Below are positions 48,986 through 58,572 of a stretch of 64,000 nucleotides of DNA, one piece after another. Source of the DNA: Runella limosa DSM 17973 (GTDB lineage: Bacteria; Bacteroidota; Bacteroidia; Cytophagales; Spirosomataceae); contig NZ_AXVJ01000040.1 in the NCBI RefSeq assembly GCF_000482465.1, positions 118,490 through 182,489 on the forward strand, in the 5' to 3' direction. A program made the position numbers and the translations under genes. Each line of letters starts with the position of its first letter. Positions within the stretch are counted from its first letter, which is position 1. The notes beneath the pieces are model-generated. The model was not told the origin of the DNA. It searched no databases and saw only the letters and a list, made by a program, of their open reading frames with translations.

Positions 48986-50875
48986 CTAGAGAGCTCCTTC
49001 TTTAATGTCTTCAACCACCGTTGGGTCGAGCAATGTCGTAGTATCGCCTAAGTTAGAAGTATCGCCTTCCGCAATCTTACGTAAGATGCGACGCATGATT
49101 TTGCCCGAACGAGTTTTTGGTAAACCTCTCACAAACTGAATCTTATCTGGTTTTGCAATAGGCCCAATGATACGCGTTACGGTAGCTAAAATATCACGGC
49201 GCGACAAATCTTCATCGTCAAGCACATTATCACAAATCACAAAGGCATAAATCCCTTGCCCTTTGATGTCGTGCGGATAACCAACGACGGCACTTTCGAT
49301 GACATCGGCGTGCATGTTGATGGCATTTTCTACTTCGGCCGTTCCGATACGGTGTCCTGATACGTTCAATACATCATCCACCCGTCCTGTAATACGATAG
49401 TATCCATCCTCATCACGCAAACATCCATCGCCAGTAAAATAACGCCCAGGATAGGTAGAGAAATAGGTCTGACGACAACGCTCGTGGTCGCCCCAAGTTG
49501 TACGAATAATTGATGGCCATGGATATTTGATACACAAGTTACCACTCACGCCATTTCCTTCAATTTCAACGCCATTTTCGTCCACCAAGATTGGTTGTAC
49601 GCCTGGCAATGGAAGAGTTGCATACGTAGGTTTGGTTTTTGTTACCCCTGCAATCGGTGAAATCAAAATCCCTCCCGTTTCGGTCTGCCACCAGGTATCT
49701 ACAATCGGACAACGACCTTTTCCGATGTTTTCGTTGTACCAGTTCCACGCTTCCTCATTGATAGGCTCCCCTACCGACCCCAACACTTTGAGTGAGCTCA
49801 GGTCTTTACCTTCAACATATTTTAAACCAAAGCCCATCAACGAACGAATCGCCGTGGGAGCTGTGTATAAAATATCCACTTTGTGCTTATCTACAATATC
49901 CCAAAAACGACCCGCATCGGGATAAGTTGGCACTCCCTCAAACATCAACGTAGTAGCGCCACTCAACAAAGGGCCATAAACGATATAGCTGTGTCCTGTA
50001 ATCCAACCCACGTCTGCCGTACAGAAGTGAATTTGACCAGGTTCGTATTGAAAGACATTTTGGAACGTATATGCCGAATAGACCATATAACCACCCGTAC
50101 TGTGAACCACCCCTTTAGGTTTACCCGTTGACCCAGATGTATATAAGATAAATAAGGGGTCTTCCGAATCCATGATTTCGGGAGGGCAGTCAGACGTTAC
50201 TTGTTTCATTTCGCTTTCCCACCATACGTCACGTCCCTTAATCATCGAAATCGGTGTGCGGGTATGCGTCAATACAATTACCTTTTCGACCGAACGGCAT
50301 CCAATCAACGCATCGTCAACCGTATCTTTCATTGGGATATTTTTCGGGCCGCGCGCCGCACCATCTGAGGTAATAATCACCCTACAATCAGAGTCATTGA
50401 TACGATCGGTCAATGACTGTGCCGAGAAACCACCAAACACCACCGAGTGAATGGCTCCAATACGCGCACAGGCCAACATAGCAATAGCGGCTTCGGGCAC
50501 CATCGGAAGGTAAATACACACACGGTCTCCTTTTTGAACACCGTTGCGTTTCAATACGTTAGCAAAACGGCATACCTGATCATGCAGCATCTTGTACGTA
50601 AGCGTCACACTTGGTTCGTGCGGGTCATTAGGTTCCCAAATAATTGCTGGGTGATTACCTAATTCACGTAAGTGTCGGTCAAGTGCGTTTTCGGTAATAT
50701 TTGTTTTACCATTCACAAACCATTTTACATCAGGGCCCGTGAAATTCCAGTCTAATACTTTCTTCCAAGGCTTATGCCACTTAAACTCCTGAGCCACTTC
50801 TGCCCAAAAACCTTCCGGGTCTTCTACACTATGCTGGTAAGCGGCCTGATACTCTTCAAATGTACGGATAAGCAT
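48986..50875 (-). CDS. acs: Acetyl-CoA synthetase (AMP-forming)
   Basis: Acs activates acetate to acetyl-CoA through acetyl-AMP. From ATG 50875 (MLIRTFEEYQAAYQHSVEDPEGFW) the protein has 629 residues, normal for the family. The P-loop is ILYTSGSTGKPKGVVHSTGG near residue 245, TWWQTETGGILISP near 390 binds acetyl-AMP, and PKTRSGKIMRRILRKIAEG near the end holds the catalytic lysine that is often regulated by acetylation. A longer frame to 50956 is not plausible. It follows prpE on the same strand with a terminator between them, so it probably has its own promoter. Confidence 0.96.
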   Translation of the reverse strand: MLIRTFEEYQAAYQHSVEDPEGFWAEVAQEFKWHKPWKKVLDWNFTGPDVKWFVNGKTNITENALDRHLRELGNHPAIIWEPNDPHEPSVTLTYKMLHDQVCRFANVLKRNGVQKGDRVCIYLPMVPEAAIAMLACARIGAIHSVVFGGFSAQSLTDRINDSDCRVIITSDGAARGPKNIPMKDTVDDALIGCRSVEKVIVLTHTRTPISMIKGRDVWWESEMKQVTSDCPPEIMDSEDPLFILYTSGSTGKPKGVVHSTGGYMVYSAYTFQNVFQYEPGQIHFCTADVGWITGHSYIVYGPLLSGATTLMFEGVPTYPDAGRFWDIVDKHKVDILYTAPTAIRSLMGFGLKYVEGKDLSSLKVLGSVGEPINEEAWNWYNENIGKGRCPIVDTWWQTETGGILISPIAGVTKTKPTYATLPLPGVQPILVDENGVEIEGNGVSGNLCIKYPWPSIIRTTWGDHERCRQTYFSTYPGRYFTGDGCLRDEDGYYRITGRVDDVLNVSGHRIGTAEVENAINMHADVIESAVVGYPHDIKGQGIYAFVICDNVLDDEDLSRRDILATVTRIIGPIAKPDKIQFVRGLPKTRSGKIMRRILRKIAEGDTSNLGDTTTLLDPTVVEDIKEGAL

Positions 50876-51039
50876 GATTTCAAAGGTGTTTGATTGATTA
50901 AGGTTATTAAAAGGAAAGTCCGTTGCTGAATTGTGGGTATAAAAATAGCAAAACATTTTCCCGTTTAGGTGAAATTATCATCACAAAATTGCTAAGTATA
51001 TATAGAAAGTGATAAAAATCATGCTTCAAACCTACCAAA

Positions 51040-51068
51040 AACGCCAGACTTGAGTCAAGTCTGGCGTT
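51040..51068 (-). terminator. Terminator after prpE
   Basis: AACGCCAGACTTGA and TCAAGTCTGGCGTT pair exactly around one G, 36 bp after the prpE stop. It separates prpE from acs. Confidence 0.8.
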
Positions 51069-51103
51069 CGAAGTTAACCTAACATTATGATTGTAATCTA
51101 AAT

Positions 51104-53035
51104 TCATATTCTCTGATTTTCAAAGGCTTGCCCAACCCCTCTGCGCTGCAAGGAATCGGCAATTTCATCCAAAATAACGGGGTCGTCTATCGTTGATGGC
51201 ACGGTGTAAGATTCTCCATCGGCAATTTGGCGAATCGTTTTTCGCAAAATTTTTCCTGAACGTGTTTTTGGCAAACGTTTTACCAAAATAGCCGTACGGA
51301 AGAACGCCACCGCTCCAATCTGATCACGCACAATGCCCACTAACTCCGCTTCCAACGCCATTTCATCAATAACAACACCGTCTTTTAAAACCACAAAACC
51401 AACAGGACGCTGTCCGCGAAGTTCGTCGGCTATTCCGACCACGGCACATTCGGCCACGGCAGGGTGCGACGCTACAAACTCTTCCATTTCTCCCGTCGAG
51501 AGGCGATGCCCTGCGACGTTGATGACATCATCCACGCGCCCCATGATGAACACGTAACCATCGTCATCCACATACCCGCCGTCGCCCGACAAATAATAAC
51601 CTTCAAACTTTTTAAGGTACGAACTTTTAAAACGCGCATCATCGTTCCAAAGCGTGGGCGTAAATCCAGGAGGAAGCGGTAGTTTCAAACACACATACCC
51701 TTCGTGGTTGGCTTCAAGTTCCTGACCATTTTCTCCCACAATTTTAAGATTATACCCACACACAGGTTTGGTTGCCGATCCTGCTTTGACAGGAAAAGCC
51801 TCTAATCCCATCATATTAGCCACCATCGGCCAGCCCGACTCGGTTTGCCACCAATGGTCAGTGATGGGGAGTTGTGAAATTCGTTGCAGCCACTCCAACG
51901 TTGGCGGGTCGCAGCGTTCGCCTGCCACAAAAATATTTTGCAAACTTGATATATCGTACTTAGCCTTCAACAACGCCTCAGGGTCTTCTTTTTTTATCGC
52001 CCGAAACGCCGTTGGAGCCGTAAAAAACGTTTTTACTTTATGCTCAGCAATCACCCGCCAAAACGTACCTGCATCGGGCGTCCGTACGGGTTTTCCTTCA
52101 AACAAAATAGTTGTACAACCTGCAATCAACGGCCCGTATAAAATATAACTGTGCCCTACTACCCAACCAAAATCGGAGGCTGCCCAAAAAACATCTCCCG
52201 CGTGGGCATCATAAACGTGGTGCATACTAAATTTAAGTGCCACTGCGTGCCCACCATTGTCGCGCACGACACCCTTGGGTTTTCCTGTCGTTCCTGAGGT
52301 ATATAAAATGTACAGGGGATGAGTTGCGTCCACGGGGACACATTCGGTCGGGTCGGCCTGCGCAACGGCTTCCGCATAATCCACATCACGCCCTTCTAAC
52401 ATTGGGGCATGGCACATCGAACGCTGATAAATGAGGCAATGTTTGGGCTTGAAAGCGGCCAATTCGATGGCTTCGTCCAACAGCGGTTTATATGGTAATA
52501 CACGGTCAAACTCAATTCCACACGAAGCCGAAATCACTACTTTGGGTTCGGCATCTTCTATACGTATAGCCAACTCATGTGGTGCAAAACCTCCAAAAAC
52601 GACCGAATGCACCGCCCCCAAACGGGCACAAGCCAGCATGGCAAACGCCGTTTCGGGAATCATGGGCATATAAATCACCACTCGGTCGCCCTTTTCAACC
52701 CCCAATGCCCGCAATGCCCCTGCACACTTGGCCACTTCGTGTTGTAACTCGGCAAATGTATATTTCTGGATGGTATTTGTGACAGGAGAGTCATAAATCA
52801 TCGCTACTTGCGCTCCTCGCCCATTCTGTACGTGGTAGTCTATCGCTAAATAGCAAGTATTGAGCTGCCCCCCAGCATACCAGCGGTCAAGCCCATTGGC
52901 GTCTTTTCCAAGCACGGTTTCGGGTTTCTTAAACCACGCAATTTGCTCGGCTTGCTCGGCCCAAAAGGTTTCGGGATTGGCTAGACTCGCTTCAAAAAGT
53001 GAAGTGTAGTTTGTTGATTGTGTATTGCTAGACAT
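51104..53035 (-). CDS. prpE: Propionyl-CoA synthetase-like acyl-CoA synthetase
   Basis: A 643-residue AMP-forming acyl-CoA ligase of the PrpE/ACSS3 branch, which activates propionate and similar short acids. Marks are LANPETFWAEQAEQIAWFKKPETVL near the start, HPLYILYTSGTTGKPKGVVRDNGGHAVAL (P-loop), ITDHWWQTESGWPMVANMMG and KRLPKTRSGKILRKTIRQIADGE with the catalytic lysine. VVRDNGGHAVAL favours PrpE over Acs, but substrate range is not provable here. It is last in the minus-strand carboxylate series after the 44-residue membrane peptide. Confidence 0.9.
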   Translation of the reverse strand: MSSNTQSTNYTSLFEASLANPETFWAEQAEQIAWFKKPETVLGKDANGLDRWYAGGQLNTCYLAIDYHVQNGRGAQVAMIYDSPVTNTIQKYTFAELQHEVAKCAGALRALGVEKGDRVVIYMPMIPETAFAMLACARLGAVHSVVFGGFAPHELAIRIEDAEPKVVISASCGIEFDRVLPYKPLLDEAIELAAFKPKHCLIYQRSMCHAPMLEGRDVDYAEAVAQADPTECVPVDATHPLYILYTSGTTGKPKGVVRDNGGHAVALKFSMHHVYDAHAGDVFWAASDFGWVVGHSYILYGPLIAGCTTILFEGKPVRTPDAGTFWRVIAEHKVKTFFTAPTAFRAIKKEDPEALLKAKYDISSLQNIFVAGERCDPPTLEWLQRISQLPITDHWWQTESGWPMVANMMGLEAFPVKAGSATKPVCGYNLKIVGENGQELEANHEGYVCLKLPLPPGFTPTLWNDDARFKSSYLKKFEGYYLSGDGGYVDDDGYVFIMGRVDDVINVAGHRLSTGEMEEFVASHPAVAECAVVGIADELRGQRPVGFVVLKDGVVIDEMALEAELVGIVRDQIGAVAFFRTAILVKRLPKTRSGKILRKTIRQIADGESYTVPSTIDDPVILDEIADSLQRRGVGQAFENQRI

Positions 53036-53072
53036 GGCAAAGGCAATTGAAAGGGTGAAATTGAGACAACCT

Positions 53073-53207
53073 TAGTGGCTTCCTTCGAGTGAAGCTCCGT
53101 CCATACCACCATTCAAAAGCCAGTAAATACCATAAATAAATACTAGCACCACAACCGCAATGATTACCTTGGTAACAATACCTGACGACGACTTACTTTC
53201 TTCCATG
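53073..53207 (-). CDS. 44-residue single-span membrane peptide
   Basis: MEESKSSSGIVTKVIIAVVVLVFIYGIYWLLNGGMDGASLEGSH: a short polar N-terminus, one hydrophobic helix (about residues 11-31), and a Gly-rich polar tail. It is too short for standard gene calls but sits cleanly between prpE (37 bp downstream) and the receiver gene (125 bp upstream) on the same strand. I do not recognise a family. It may be a helper of the transporter or kinase in this operon. Confidence 0.55.
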
Positions 53208-53332
53208 ACGAATAAGATTAAAGTTTGGGATAACTGAATTTTCATCCAAAAGTAATCTAAAATATTCGAGGAATAGTAATATTTTTCGCTAAGTTGGTAT
53301 AGCTACTGTTTTGCAGTATAACATCCTGATTT

Positions 53333-53722
53333 TTAGGCCGCTGCTCCCGAAATCTCCCGTATCAGTCCGTTTACTTTTGCCATCAAATCGCGGGTAGAAA
53401 ATGGCTTCGGAACGTACAAGCTTGCCCCTAGCTCAAGCCCTTTGGCCATATCGGCTTCTTTGCTTTTAGCGCTCATAAACACCACTTTAGCATGTTTATA
53501 AGAATCGTGTTTTTTAATAAATTCGCAGACTTGGTACCCGTCCACCTTGGGCATCATAATATCAAGTAGTACAATATCAGGGATGTTCGCCTCGATGATG
53601 TCAAATGCCTCGGCACCGTCGCGAGCAATAAACACTTTATGTCCTTCTTTTTTCATCAAAAACTCCAAAGACATTAAGATGTTAGGCTCATCATCAACAA
53701 TCAAAATTTTCATGCCCGTCAT
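53333..53722 (-). CDS. Stand-alone response regulator receiver (CheY-like)
   Basis: From ATG 53722 (MTGMKILIVDDEPNILMSLEF) this is a 129-residue receiver domain only. The acidic pocket is VDDE, the phospho-acceptor Asp is in DIVLLDIMMPK, then VVFMSAKSK (Thr/Ser position) and VPKPFSTRDLM (Lys). There is no output domain, so it must act by protein-protein contact or as a phosphate sink. It starts 7 bp after the stop of the hybrid kinase and is surely its partner. The best-known analogue, CrbR, has a LuxR-type DNA-binding domain, which is lacking here. Confidence 0.9.
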   Translation of the reverse strand: MTGMKILIVDDEPNILMSLEFLMKKEGHKVFIARDGAEAFDIIEANIPDIVLLDIMMPKVDGYQVCEFIKKHDSYKHAKVVFMSAKSKEADMAKGLELGASLYVPKPFSTRDLMAKVNGLIREISGAAA

Positions 53723-53729
53723 TTTGTTT

Positions 53730-56429
53730 TTAGTTTTTACCCAGTGGGATTTCGCACGTAAATACACTTCCTTTACCTAGCTCGCTTTCTACCTGGATAG
53801 TTCCTTGGTGTAGTTCTATGATTTTTTTGCAGATAGCTAATCCGAGGCCGCTGCCTTTCGGTTTTCGCACCGATTGGTCGCGAGTTTGATAAAATTTTTC
53901 AAATATAAGCTCTTGATATTTATTATCTATGCCTTGGCCATTATCTGATATGCTAAATGATAGAGATGCTTCGGTTTGAAGGGTATTGATTTGAATTTTT
54001 CCCGTATCAGCAGGACAAAACTTAATCGCGTTGGATACCAAATTGATAATCACCTGAATAAGTCGATCGCGATCAGCGCGAATAGGGCCATAAATCCCTT
54101 CATAAGTGACTTCGATTTTGATGTTTTTTTCTTTCGCCAGTTGGTCAAGTGCTTCCAGTGACTCTTCTATAATGTCTTCCATCAAAAATTCGTCGATGTC
54201 CAACTCTTGTTTTCCCGTTTCAAAACGTTCGAGGGCCAGCACTTGGTTAATGAGACGGGTCAAACGTTCGGATTCTTTGGTAATGGTATTCACAAAATGC
54301 GACCGTTGGTCTTCTTCCATATCGGGGTTATCGTGGACAATTTCCGATAGTGCCCGTATCGACGTCAGCGGGGTACGTATTTCGTGCGTGACCGTTGACA
54401 AAAAGTCGTCCTTCTGAATATCAGCAATTTTCAACAACTCATTGGCTTGTTTTAGCTGCTGCGTCAGTTGTTCCAATTCTTCCGACTTTCGCGTCAATTC
54501 TTCATTCAACGTCTTCAACTCTTGCGACGTTTTCAGAATATCAATCACTTCTTCGACGCTAATTTGTTCTTCTTTTGCCACCGACGACACCAAAATACGC
54601 GCCGATGCCGCGCCAATGGCTCCGCCAAGCATTTTTTCGGCATAGTTTACCACTTGGGAGTCGGCATACCTCGTATTCAAATCCAACTTATTCTGTTTCG
54701 CATACAGCTGAAGCGTTTCTTCCGTATGGCTTTTACCAAAGAAAATGGTCAAAAGGGACTTAATATCCGTTACCAGCGCTTTTCCCTTCCAAGCTACCGC
54801 ACTTTCGTAGGTTTTTGAGTATTTAAAAACATCTACAAACAATACCGCTTGGTTGTGCTCCAACGCCGTAGGCTGCGACAACAGCGACCCTCCCACGTAA
54901 AAAAGCAAGTTCAACAACAACGACCAAAACGTTCCGTGAGAAATATTATCCAAACCCGTGATGCCCAGCAGCGATTCTGGCCGTAACAAATCCATTCCCC
55001 AAGGCCCTTTACTGAGCATATCGGGCGACATGTACCCCGCCGAGACCATCGACGGAATAATCAGGGTATAAAACCAAACGCCTCCGCCAACCAAAAGCCC
55101 CCCCACGGCTCCCACCAACGACCCTCGTTTCCAAAAAATACCACCTAGTACCACGGGAGCAAACTGTGCTACCGCCGCAAACGACACCATCCCGACCGAT
55201 ACCAAACTGTATTTATCGCTGACGTTTTTATAGTACAAATACGATCCCACCATCAGCAGGACAATAAACAAGCGTCGCAACGTAATCACCACTTGCCCCA
55301 TGTCTCCGCCAAATCGCCGCTGAAAATCGGTGCGACTGACCAGCCAGGGCATGACCAAGTTGTTGGTCAACATCACCGTCAAGGCCGTACATTCCACAAT
55401 AATCATACTTGTAGAAGCCGCAAATCCTCCCAAATAGGCCACAAAAGCCAGTGCTTTTTCGTTAAAATGCAAAGGAATCGACAACACAAATTGGTCGGCT
55501 TTGACGGCTGTACCGAGCAAAATTTTCCCTCCCAACGCAATCGGAACCACGAAAATGTTGATAACCAACAAATAAAGTGGAAAAATCCAGAGGGCTTTGC
55601 GAAGGTGATTTTCGTTTACATTCTCCACCACCGTCACCTGAAATTGCCTTGGCAAAAACATAATAGCCAAAGACGCCAATAAACAATACCAAAACCAATC
55701 GCTTGTTTTTTGTTCTTTGATGGTAAAAATTTGATGGAGGTCTATCACTTTTGAAGCCTGTTGAAAAATATCATCAAAGCCATCAAAGACGATGAATGTG
55801 ACAAAAACTCCCACTGCCAAAAAGGCAAAAAGCTTAAACAATGATTCAAAAGCAATGGCGGCGACCATTCCTTCGTGGCGCTCGTTGGCATCCAGTTTTC
55901 GCGCCCCAAATAGAATGGTAAAAATCGTCAGAACTATCGAAATGTAGAAAGCTTTATCCAGCCAAAGCGAATTGCTTGCGTCGTTGGTGGTGGTCAAAAT
56001 ACTAAACCCGCTGGAAATCGCTTTGAGTTGAATCGAAATGTAGGGAATCGTCCCAACTACGCACAAAATCGTAGCAATCACGCCCAGCGATTGGCTTTTT
56101 CCGTAACGTGCCGACACAAAATCGGCGATATTGGTAATGCGTTGAACTTGGCAAATGCGGATAATCTTCCGAAAAATAACCCACCAAAGGGGCATCGTAA
56201 TGGTAGGGCCGATAAAAACGGAAATAAAATCCACGCCCGATTCGGCGGCGCGCCCGACGCTCCCGTAAAACGTCCATGCCGTGCAATAAACCGCCAACGA
56301 CAGCGCATAAACATACGAATTGCTGACCAAGCTTCGCCCTTTGACCGAACGCTGTTCGGCCCAGTTGGCTACAAAAAACAAGACCAACAAGTACGATACA
56401 GACCAGAAAATCAACCAAAAGCTATTCAT
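53730..56429 (-). CDS. Sodium:solute symporter-STAC-histidine kinase hybrid (CbrA/CrbS-like)
   Basis: An 899-residue sensor. Residues about 1-500 are a full SSSF-type transporter (NSYVYALSLAVYCTAWTFYGSVGRAAESGVDF, with about 13 helices). About 555-625 is a STAC domain (YAEKMLGGAIGAASARILVSSV), 636-670 a coiled coil, then HisKA with His682 in VTHEIRTPLTSIRALSE and HATPase_c with NLVSNAIKF, DNGQGID and GSGLGLAICKKI. Such proteins couple solute passage to phosphorylation; CrbS governs acs in Vibrio and Pseudomonas. The ATG at 56429 overlaps the preceding small gene by 8 bp; an ATG ten codons earlier is less likely. The substrate is inferred to be acetate or propionate from the neighbours. Confidence 0.93.
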   Translation of the reverse strand: MNSFWLIFWSVSYLLVLFFVANWAEQRSVKGRSLVSNSYVYALSLAVYCTAWTFYGSVGRAAESGVDFISVFIGPTITMPLWWVIFRKIIRICQVQRITNIADFVSARYGKSQSLGVIATILCVVGTIPYISIQLKAISSGFSILTTTNDASNSLWLDKAFYISIVLTIFTILFGARKLDANERHEGMVAAIAFESLFKLFAFLAVGVFVTFIVFDGFDDIFQQASKVIDLHQIFTIKEQKTSDWFWYCLLASLAIMFLPRQFQVTVVENVNENHLRKALWIFPLYLLVINIFVVPIALGGKILLGTAVKADQFVLSIPLHFNEKALAFVAYLGGFAASTSMIIVECTALTVMLTNNLVMPWLVSRTDFQRRFGGDMGQVVITLRRLFIVLLMVGSYLYYKNVSDKYSLVSVGMVSFAAVAQFAPVVLGGIFWKRGSLVGAVGGLLVGGGVWFYTLIIPSMVSAGYMSPDMLSKGPWGMDLLRPESLLGITGLDNISHGTFWSLLLNLLFYVGGSLLSQPTALEHNQAVLFVDVFKYSKTYESAVAWKGKALVTDIKSLLTIFFGKSHTEETLQLYAKQNKLDLNTRYADSQVVNYAEKMLGGAIGAASARILVSSVAKEEQISVEEVIDILKTSQELKTLNEELTRKSEELEQLTQQLKQANELLKIADIQKDDFLSTVTHEIRTPLTSIRALSEIVHDNPDMEEDQRSHFVNTITKESERLTRLINQVLALERFETGKQELDIDEFLMEDIIEESLEALDQLAKEKNIKIEVTYEGIYGPIRADRDRLIQVIINLVSNAIKFCPADTGKIQINTLQTEASLSFSISDNGQGIDNKYQELIFEKFYQTRDQSVRKPKGSGLGLAICKKIIELHQGTIQVESELGKGSVFTCEIPLGKN

Positions 56430-56631
56430 CAGAATGGTGGTTGTTGGTATTATTAACAATCAAAAAAGTGACAACAATAATCAAAAACCAGATTCCAAAG
56501 ATTCCCATATACAATACAGGAATCCGCCACTTGAAGCTCAAGCGGTTGAAAATGCTTAAAATGGGGTTGTTGTACAACGCCCAAGCCAGTAAACTCAAAG
56601 CCACCAAGGCCAATTCTCGCGTTTTTGACAT
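56422..56631 (-). CDS. Small two-helix membrane protein in the carboxylate operon
   Basis: From ATG 56631 (MSKTRELALVALSLLAWALYNNPILSIFN) the protein has 69 residues and two hydrophobic segments (about 6-22 and 34-57), ending in a His/Asp-rich tail. Its last 8 bases overlap the start of the hybrid kinase, which signals translational coupling. An ATG four codons earlier (56643) is an alternative start. I cannot name a family; its place suggests a small subunit of the symporter-kinase. Confidence 0.7.
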   Translation of the reverse strand: MSKTRELALVALSLLAWALYNNPILSIFNRLSFKWRIPVLYMGIFGIWFLIIVVTFLIVNNTNNHHSDE

Positions 56632-56718
56632 ACCATTAAGCATGTGAAAAATGGCTGCCGAGGGTTTGTAACACGCCCGACAACCATTCCTAATTATAAA
56701 CCCTAAACCTAACCTTAT

Positions 56719-56937
56719 TTATTTTTCGTCGTATTCGCCAGAGAGTGCATAATACCCGAGTATCGACATTCCTCCTGCGATGATTGGTGCCAAAATGAAG
56801 GTATAAATGATGGCAGGCACGAGGTCAGTACCACCTTTGTCCCACATTGGCAATGCTTGGTTGATGAAGAGATAGTAGCCTGCGTATAGACCAATACCTA
56901 TCCAAACAATTCCTAATATTCTTTTTATTGCGTTCAT
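56719..56937 (-). CDS. Small MFS-associated membrane protein (DUF6814-like)
   Basis: A 72-residue protein with two probable helices (IKRILGIVWIGIGLYAGYYLFI and IIYTFILAPIIAGGMSILGYYAL), start MNAIKRILG. It lies 28 bp downstream of the MHS-family transporter gene on the same strand, an arrangement I recall for Bacteroidota MFS small subunits (DUF6814-like); the family name is from memory. A role as transporter partner is inferred from position only. Confidence 0.75.
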   Translation of the reverse strand: MNAIKRILGIVWIGIGLYAGYYLFINQALPMWDKGGTDLVPAIIYTFILAPIIAGGMSILGYYALSGEYDEK

Positions 56938-56965
56938 AATTCGTTGTCTTTTAAAAGGTTAAAGA

Positions 56966-58525
56966 TTAGTCGTTAGCGTTTTTGTCTTCCTTGATGTAAA
57001 GTAAACCAATCACAAAACTTACCCCAGCAAGGATAATTGGGTACCAAAGCCCTTCCAAATACGGTTGAGTATTCACAATCGCCTCTCCCGCTTTTTCGGC
57101 CGCATCGTTGATGTCCTTCGCACGGGTAGCCAAGTAAGTCGCAATGGCAGGCATCAATCCACCAAACACCCCGTTACCAATGTGGTATGGCAACGACATC
57201 GACGAATAACGAATACGGGTTGGGAACATTTCTACCAAGAAGGCCGCAATAGGGCCATACGCCATCGTTACAAAAAGCAACAAGATAAATACCATCAAGA
57301 CAAGCGTGTTGCGGTCGCTATTGTTAATCGTAGTTGTTTTTTTCACTTCAGGCTTAGGAGCTTCCTTGCTCGCATCGGCCAGAATCGTCACTTTCTTTAC
57401 CTCTTTGTATTTTGTTCCATCTGTAAACTCCTTGGTCGTAGTGGTCGTAATGAGCGAATCGACTTCAGACTCAGGAGCAAGCGCACGTTTTACCTCCACT
57501 TTGGTATTGGCCACAATCTCTTGTTTGTTCTTGAGATTGGTCGTTTGGTAAATCTTCTCAAAAATCGGGCGATAGCAAATAATCGCCAACAACATACCTG
57601 CCAACATAATGCCTTTGCGGCCAATTTTGTCGGACAATGACGCAAAAATCACGAAGAACGGCGTACCTAACAATAATCCTAAAGCAATGATCACGTTCAC
57701 TTGATTGTCATCGACGTTACAGATTTTTTGCAAGAAACTCAAAGCATAAAACTGACCCGTGTACCAAACTACGCCTTGACCCATCGTAGCCCCAAAAAGT
57801 GCCAACAACACAAATTTGAAGTTATATTTATTGCCAAACGACTCTTTCAATGGATTGGCCGACGTCTTTCCTTCTGCTTTGGCTTTGGCAAAAAGTGGCG
57901 ACTCGTGCATGTTACGGCGAATGATAAACGATACCCCTACCATCACCAACGACACCCAAAAAGGAATACGCCATCCCCAATCATTGAAAGCTTCGGTACC
58001 AAGCGTGTTGCGAGTTACCATGATAACCAACAACGACACAAACAAACCAATCGTCGCTGTCGTCTGAATCCACGATGTCCAGAATCCGCGTCTCTCGGCG
58101 GGTGAGTGCTCGGCTACGTAGGTCGCCGCGCCACCGTATTCGCCACCCAAGGCAAGTCCTTGCAAGAAACGTAGGAGTAATACCAAAAGAGGGGCAAAAA
58201 AGCCGATGGTTTCGTAGCTCGGGATACATCCAATCAAGAACGTCGCTCCGCCCATCAAAATCAGGGTTACCATGAAGGTATATTTACGACCGATGAGGTC
58301 ACCAAGACGGCCAAAAAACAAGGCACCAAAAGGCCGAACCACAAAACCTGCCGCAAACGTCGCCAAGGTCGAAAGGAAAGCCGCCGTTGGGTTATCGGGC
58401 GGAAAAAATTTGGTAGCGATTACGGTCGCCAAACTTCCGAATATGTAGAAATCGTACCATTCGATGAGCGTACCTACCGACGAGGCCCCGATGATGTACG
58501 CTAAACTTTGTTTTTTCTCAGACAT
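56966..58525 (-). CDS. MHS-family MFS transporter with a large loop insertion
   Basis: A 519-residue carrier of the metabolite:H+ symporter branch (ProP, KgtP, ShiA relatives). IGTLIEWYDFYIFG-like opening (SVGTLIEWYDFYIFG), FGRLGDLIGRKYTFMVTL at loop 2-3, and LQGLALGGEYGGAATYVAEH are diagnostic. Unusually, residues about 322-406 are an inserted hydrophilic stretch rich in Thr, Lys and Glu (VEVKRALAPESEVDSLITTTTTKEFTDG...), in a cytoplasmic or periplasmic loop of the C-terminal half. Members carry dicarboxylates and related acids, fitting the acs/prpE operon. The upstream porin gene is 47 bp away. Confidence 0.9.
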   Translation of the reverse strand: MSEKKQSLAYIIGASSVGTLIEWYDFYIFGSLATVIATKFFPPDNPTAAFLSTLATFAAGFVVRPFGALFFGRLGDLIGRKYTFMVTLILMGGATFLIGCIPSYETIGFFAPLLVLLLRFLQGLALGGEYGGAATYVAEHSPAERRGFWTSWIQTTATIGLFVSLLVIMVTRNTLGTEAFNDWGWRIPFWVSLVMVGVSFIIRRNMHESPLFAKAKAEGKTSANPLKESFGNKYNFKFVLLALFGATMGQGVVWYTGQFYALSFLQKICNVDDNQVNVIIALGLLLGTPFFVIFASLSDKIGRKGIMLAGMLLAIICYRPIFEKIYQTTNLKNKQEIVANTKVEVKRALAPESEVDSLITTTTTKEFTDGTKYKEVKKVTILADASKEAPKPEVKKTTTINNSDRNTLVLMVFILLLFVTMAYGPIAAFLVEMFPTRIRYSSMSLPYHIGNGVFGGLMPAIATYLATRAKDINDAAEKAGEAIVNTQPYLEGLWYPIILAGVSFVIGLLYIKEDKNAND

Positions 58526-58572
58526 GATTGAAAAGGTTGTAAGTTTTTTAAATTTGATTAGGTTAAAAGGTA

